This document shows, piece after piece, positions 4,992 to 6,141 of a stretch of DNA of 6,141 bases. The stretch is from Gammaproteobacteria bacterium (lineage in GTDB: Bacteria; Pseudomonadota; Gammaproteobacteria; JAPPPA01). Positions within the stretch are counted from its first letter, which is position 1. The number at the start of each line of letters is the position of its first letter. The stretch covers positions 6,565 to 12,705 of the forward strand of contig JAPPPA010000262.1 in assembly GCA_028817755.1 (NCBI GenBank), in the 5' to 3' direction. The notes beneath the pieces are model-generated. The model was not told where the DNA came from, did no database searches, and saw only the letters and a program-made list of their open reading frames with translations. Made by a program: the position numbers and the translations under genes.

Positions 4992-6141
4992 TCGTTTGCC
5001 AAATCCTTACCTTGAGCAATACGGCGCTTACCTAGCCAAATCAGCAAGGTAGGCAGCAGTAAGAAATCAGCCAACATCGCGCCACCAATCGCAAACGCGG
5101 TGACTTGTGCCATAGACGCATTCGGTGCAAATGGGCTGGTACCCATAATGGTAAAGCCGGCCACTAGGATCAGCGTGGTGACCACAATAGCCGCGCCTAC
5201 GGTTTCAAAGGTGTATTTCACCGCTTCTTCTGGGCTGTACCCCAGCACTCGCCTCGCACGCAGGTACTTACTTAAGAAGTGAATGGTGTCATCGACAATA
5301 ATCCCCAGCGTCATGCCGCTAACGGCGGCCATGGTGAAGATAATTTCGCCATTCCATAGCGCCCAAATACCAAAACCAATACCCAGCGGCACCAAGTTAG
5401 GAATGAGCGACAACACGCCCATACCTAAGCTGCGTAAGGCAAAAATCAGAATGAAAGAGATACCCACCAAAGCAAAGGTGGTGCCGCTATACATGCTGTC
5501 GATATTGCGCTTAGAAATATGCGAGAACATCACCGCCGGGCCGGTGCCTTCGCCATAAAGATGCGGCGCGTTTTCCTGTAACCAGGCGCGGCCCAGGGCC
5601 TCTAGCTCACGCGTTTGGATAGAGCCGACGTTGTTCCAGGTCACCGTAAAACGGCTACCGGATTTGTCGAGGTTAATTTGGTTGGTTAAATCCAAACCAA
5701 ACGGCAGACCCATTTCGTAGAGGAAGAGGTTGTCGACCGCCAATTCACGCGACTCCGGAATGGCATAAGCCGCAGGGTCATCGCCATTCATCGACTTATT
5801 CACGCGTTTCATCATTGGGATGATGCTATCTACGTGAACGGTTTCCGGCATCGCTAGCCAGAACGCTTCAAATGCTTCTAATGTTTTCAGATATTCCGGA
5901 TCTGCCACGCCCCAGCTTTCGCCGGTGTCTAAATCCCAACCCGCAGCGTAAATACCGGTGATGTTTTCAAACATAAAGTCGGTATCGGCACGGAAGCGCA
6001 CACGTTCGTCAAAATACTCAGCAAAACGGTCATCGGCGACGTTGTACTGCATACACCAAATCAGCGCGCCACACATGGCAGCACTCACCAACAATACAGG
6101 CTTGTATTTGGCGGCAACCCAGCCACCCATCACGCCCATCA
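4982..6141 (-). CDS. MMPL/RND superfamily transporter, C-terminal half (cut by window edge)
   Basis: About 386 residues are visible. The sequence corresponds to the second half of an RND/MMPL-type permease, whose full proteins usually have some 750-850 residues and 12 membrane segments. Counting from the ATG at 6139, there is one membrane segment (about 12-30), a periplasmic domain (about 31-218, with FDERVRFRADTDFMFEN and YEMGLPFGLDLTNQIN), then five membrane segments (about 219-237, 241-262, 266-283, 313-333, 346-368). The family hallmark is the acidic pair Asp283-Asp284 in TLGIIVDDTIHFLSKY, the proton-relay position. The ATG at 6139 is almost certainly internal, because the first half with its own periplasmic domain would precede it and the frame has no stop before the edge. 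Substrates of this branch are often lipids or hydrophobic molecules. It is the most upstream visible gene of the leftward operon, and its stop lies in a 16-bp palindrome. Confidence 0.88.
   Translation of the reverse strand, partial: MGVMGGWVAAKYKPVLLVSAAMCGALIWCMQYNVADDRFAEYFDERVRFRADTDFMFENITGIYAAGWDLDTGESWGVADPEYLKTLEAFEAFWLAMPETVHVDSIIPMMKRVNKSMNGDDPAAYAIPESRELAVDNLFLYEMGLPFGLDLTNQINLDKSGSRFTVTWNNVGSIQTRELEALGRAWLQENAPHLYGEGTGPAVMFSHISKRNIDSMYSGTTFALVGISFILIFALRSLGMGVLSLIPNLVPLGIGFGIWALWNGEIIFTMAAVSGMTLGIIVDDTIHFLSKYLRARRVLGYSPEEAVKYTFETVGAAIVVTTLILVAGFTIMGTSPFAPNASMAQVTAFAIGGAMLADFLLLPTLLIWLGKRRIAQGKDLANEAA

Noticed and set aside
5100..5558. Plus-strand open frames opposite the MMPL/RND transporter
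   Set aside because: They are antisense to conserved transmembrane segments and look like mirror images of hydrophobic codons rather than real proteins.
6137..6139. ATG 6139 as a genuine start giving a short half-size RND protein
   Set aside because: The visible part matches only the second half of the family, the ATG lies 2 nt from the window edge and no upstream stop is seen, so truncation by the window is the simpler explanation.
1..6141. A defence island, mobile element, CRISPR array or retroelement as the undescribed system
   Set aside because: No direct-repeat array, transposase, integrase, reverse transcriptase, nuclease or terminal inverted repeats were seen. All substantial genes fall in known metabolic, transport or envelope families.

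Overview
The window looks like ordinary chromosome from a Gram-negative bacterium, most likely a marine or aquatic gammaproteobacterium. This is inferred from the family mix (YgjP-type metalloprotease, outer-membrane lipoprotein, subfamily I haloalkane dehalogenase, MMPL/RND transporter), the compact operons and the roughly balanced base composition. No ribosomal or other phylogenetic marker is present, so nothing finer can be claimed. No transposase, integrase, phage gene, CRISPR array, tRNA or rRNA was seen.

Layout from left to right. (1) Positions 1-529, minus strand: the N-terminal part of a YgjP/DUF45 (M48-like) metal-dependent hydrolase, cut by the left edge. It appears to start at GTG, which makes it easy to overlook. 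(2) 530-737: a short divergent intergenic region. (3) 738-1924, plus strand: a two-gene unit, a 100-residue lipoprotein overlapping by ATGA a 295-residue haloalkane dehalogenase with all catalytic residues in place. (4) 1921-1946: a REP-like palindrome between convergent genes. (5) 1958-2869, minus strand: an EamA/DMT-family permease with a strong ribosome binding site. (6) 2909-2943: a strong intrinsic terminator on the minus strand. (7) 3090-6141, minus strand: a tight run transcribed leftward. It comprises the C-terminal half of an MMPL/RND transporter (cut by the right edge), a fatty acid hydroxylase/sterol desaturase superfamily membrane protein, a cytoplasmic DsbA-fold protein with a CSWC motif, and an SRPBCC-fold protein. 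It ends at the terminator.

How the genes may work together. The 3090-6141 run has gaps of 32, 6 and 15 nt and is probably one transcript. An integral-membrane di-iron oxygenase, a lipid-type RND exporter and a hydrophobic-ligand-binding fold together suggest a lipid or polyisoprenoid modification and export module. That is inference from families and spacing only. The dehalogenase and its lipoprotein partner are probably translated in a coupled way, but the lipoprotein has no recognisable function. I found no convincing evidence of a wholly new system. The items most worth a second look are the membrane-lipid-like operon, the lipoprotein-dehalogenase pair, the terminator placed almost directly against the permease gene, and an in-frame open stretch after the SRPBCC stop codon.
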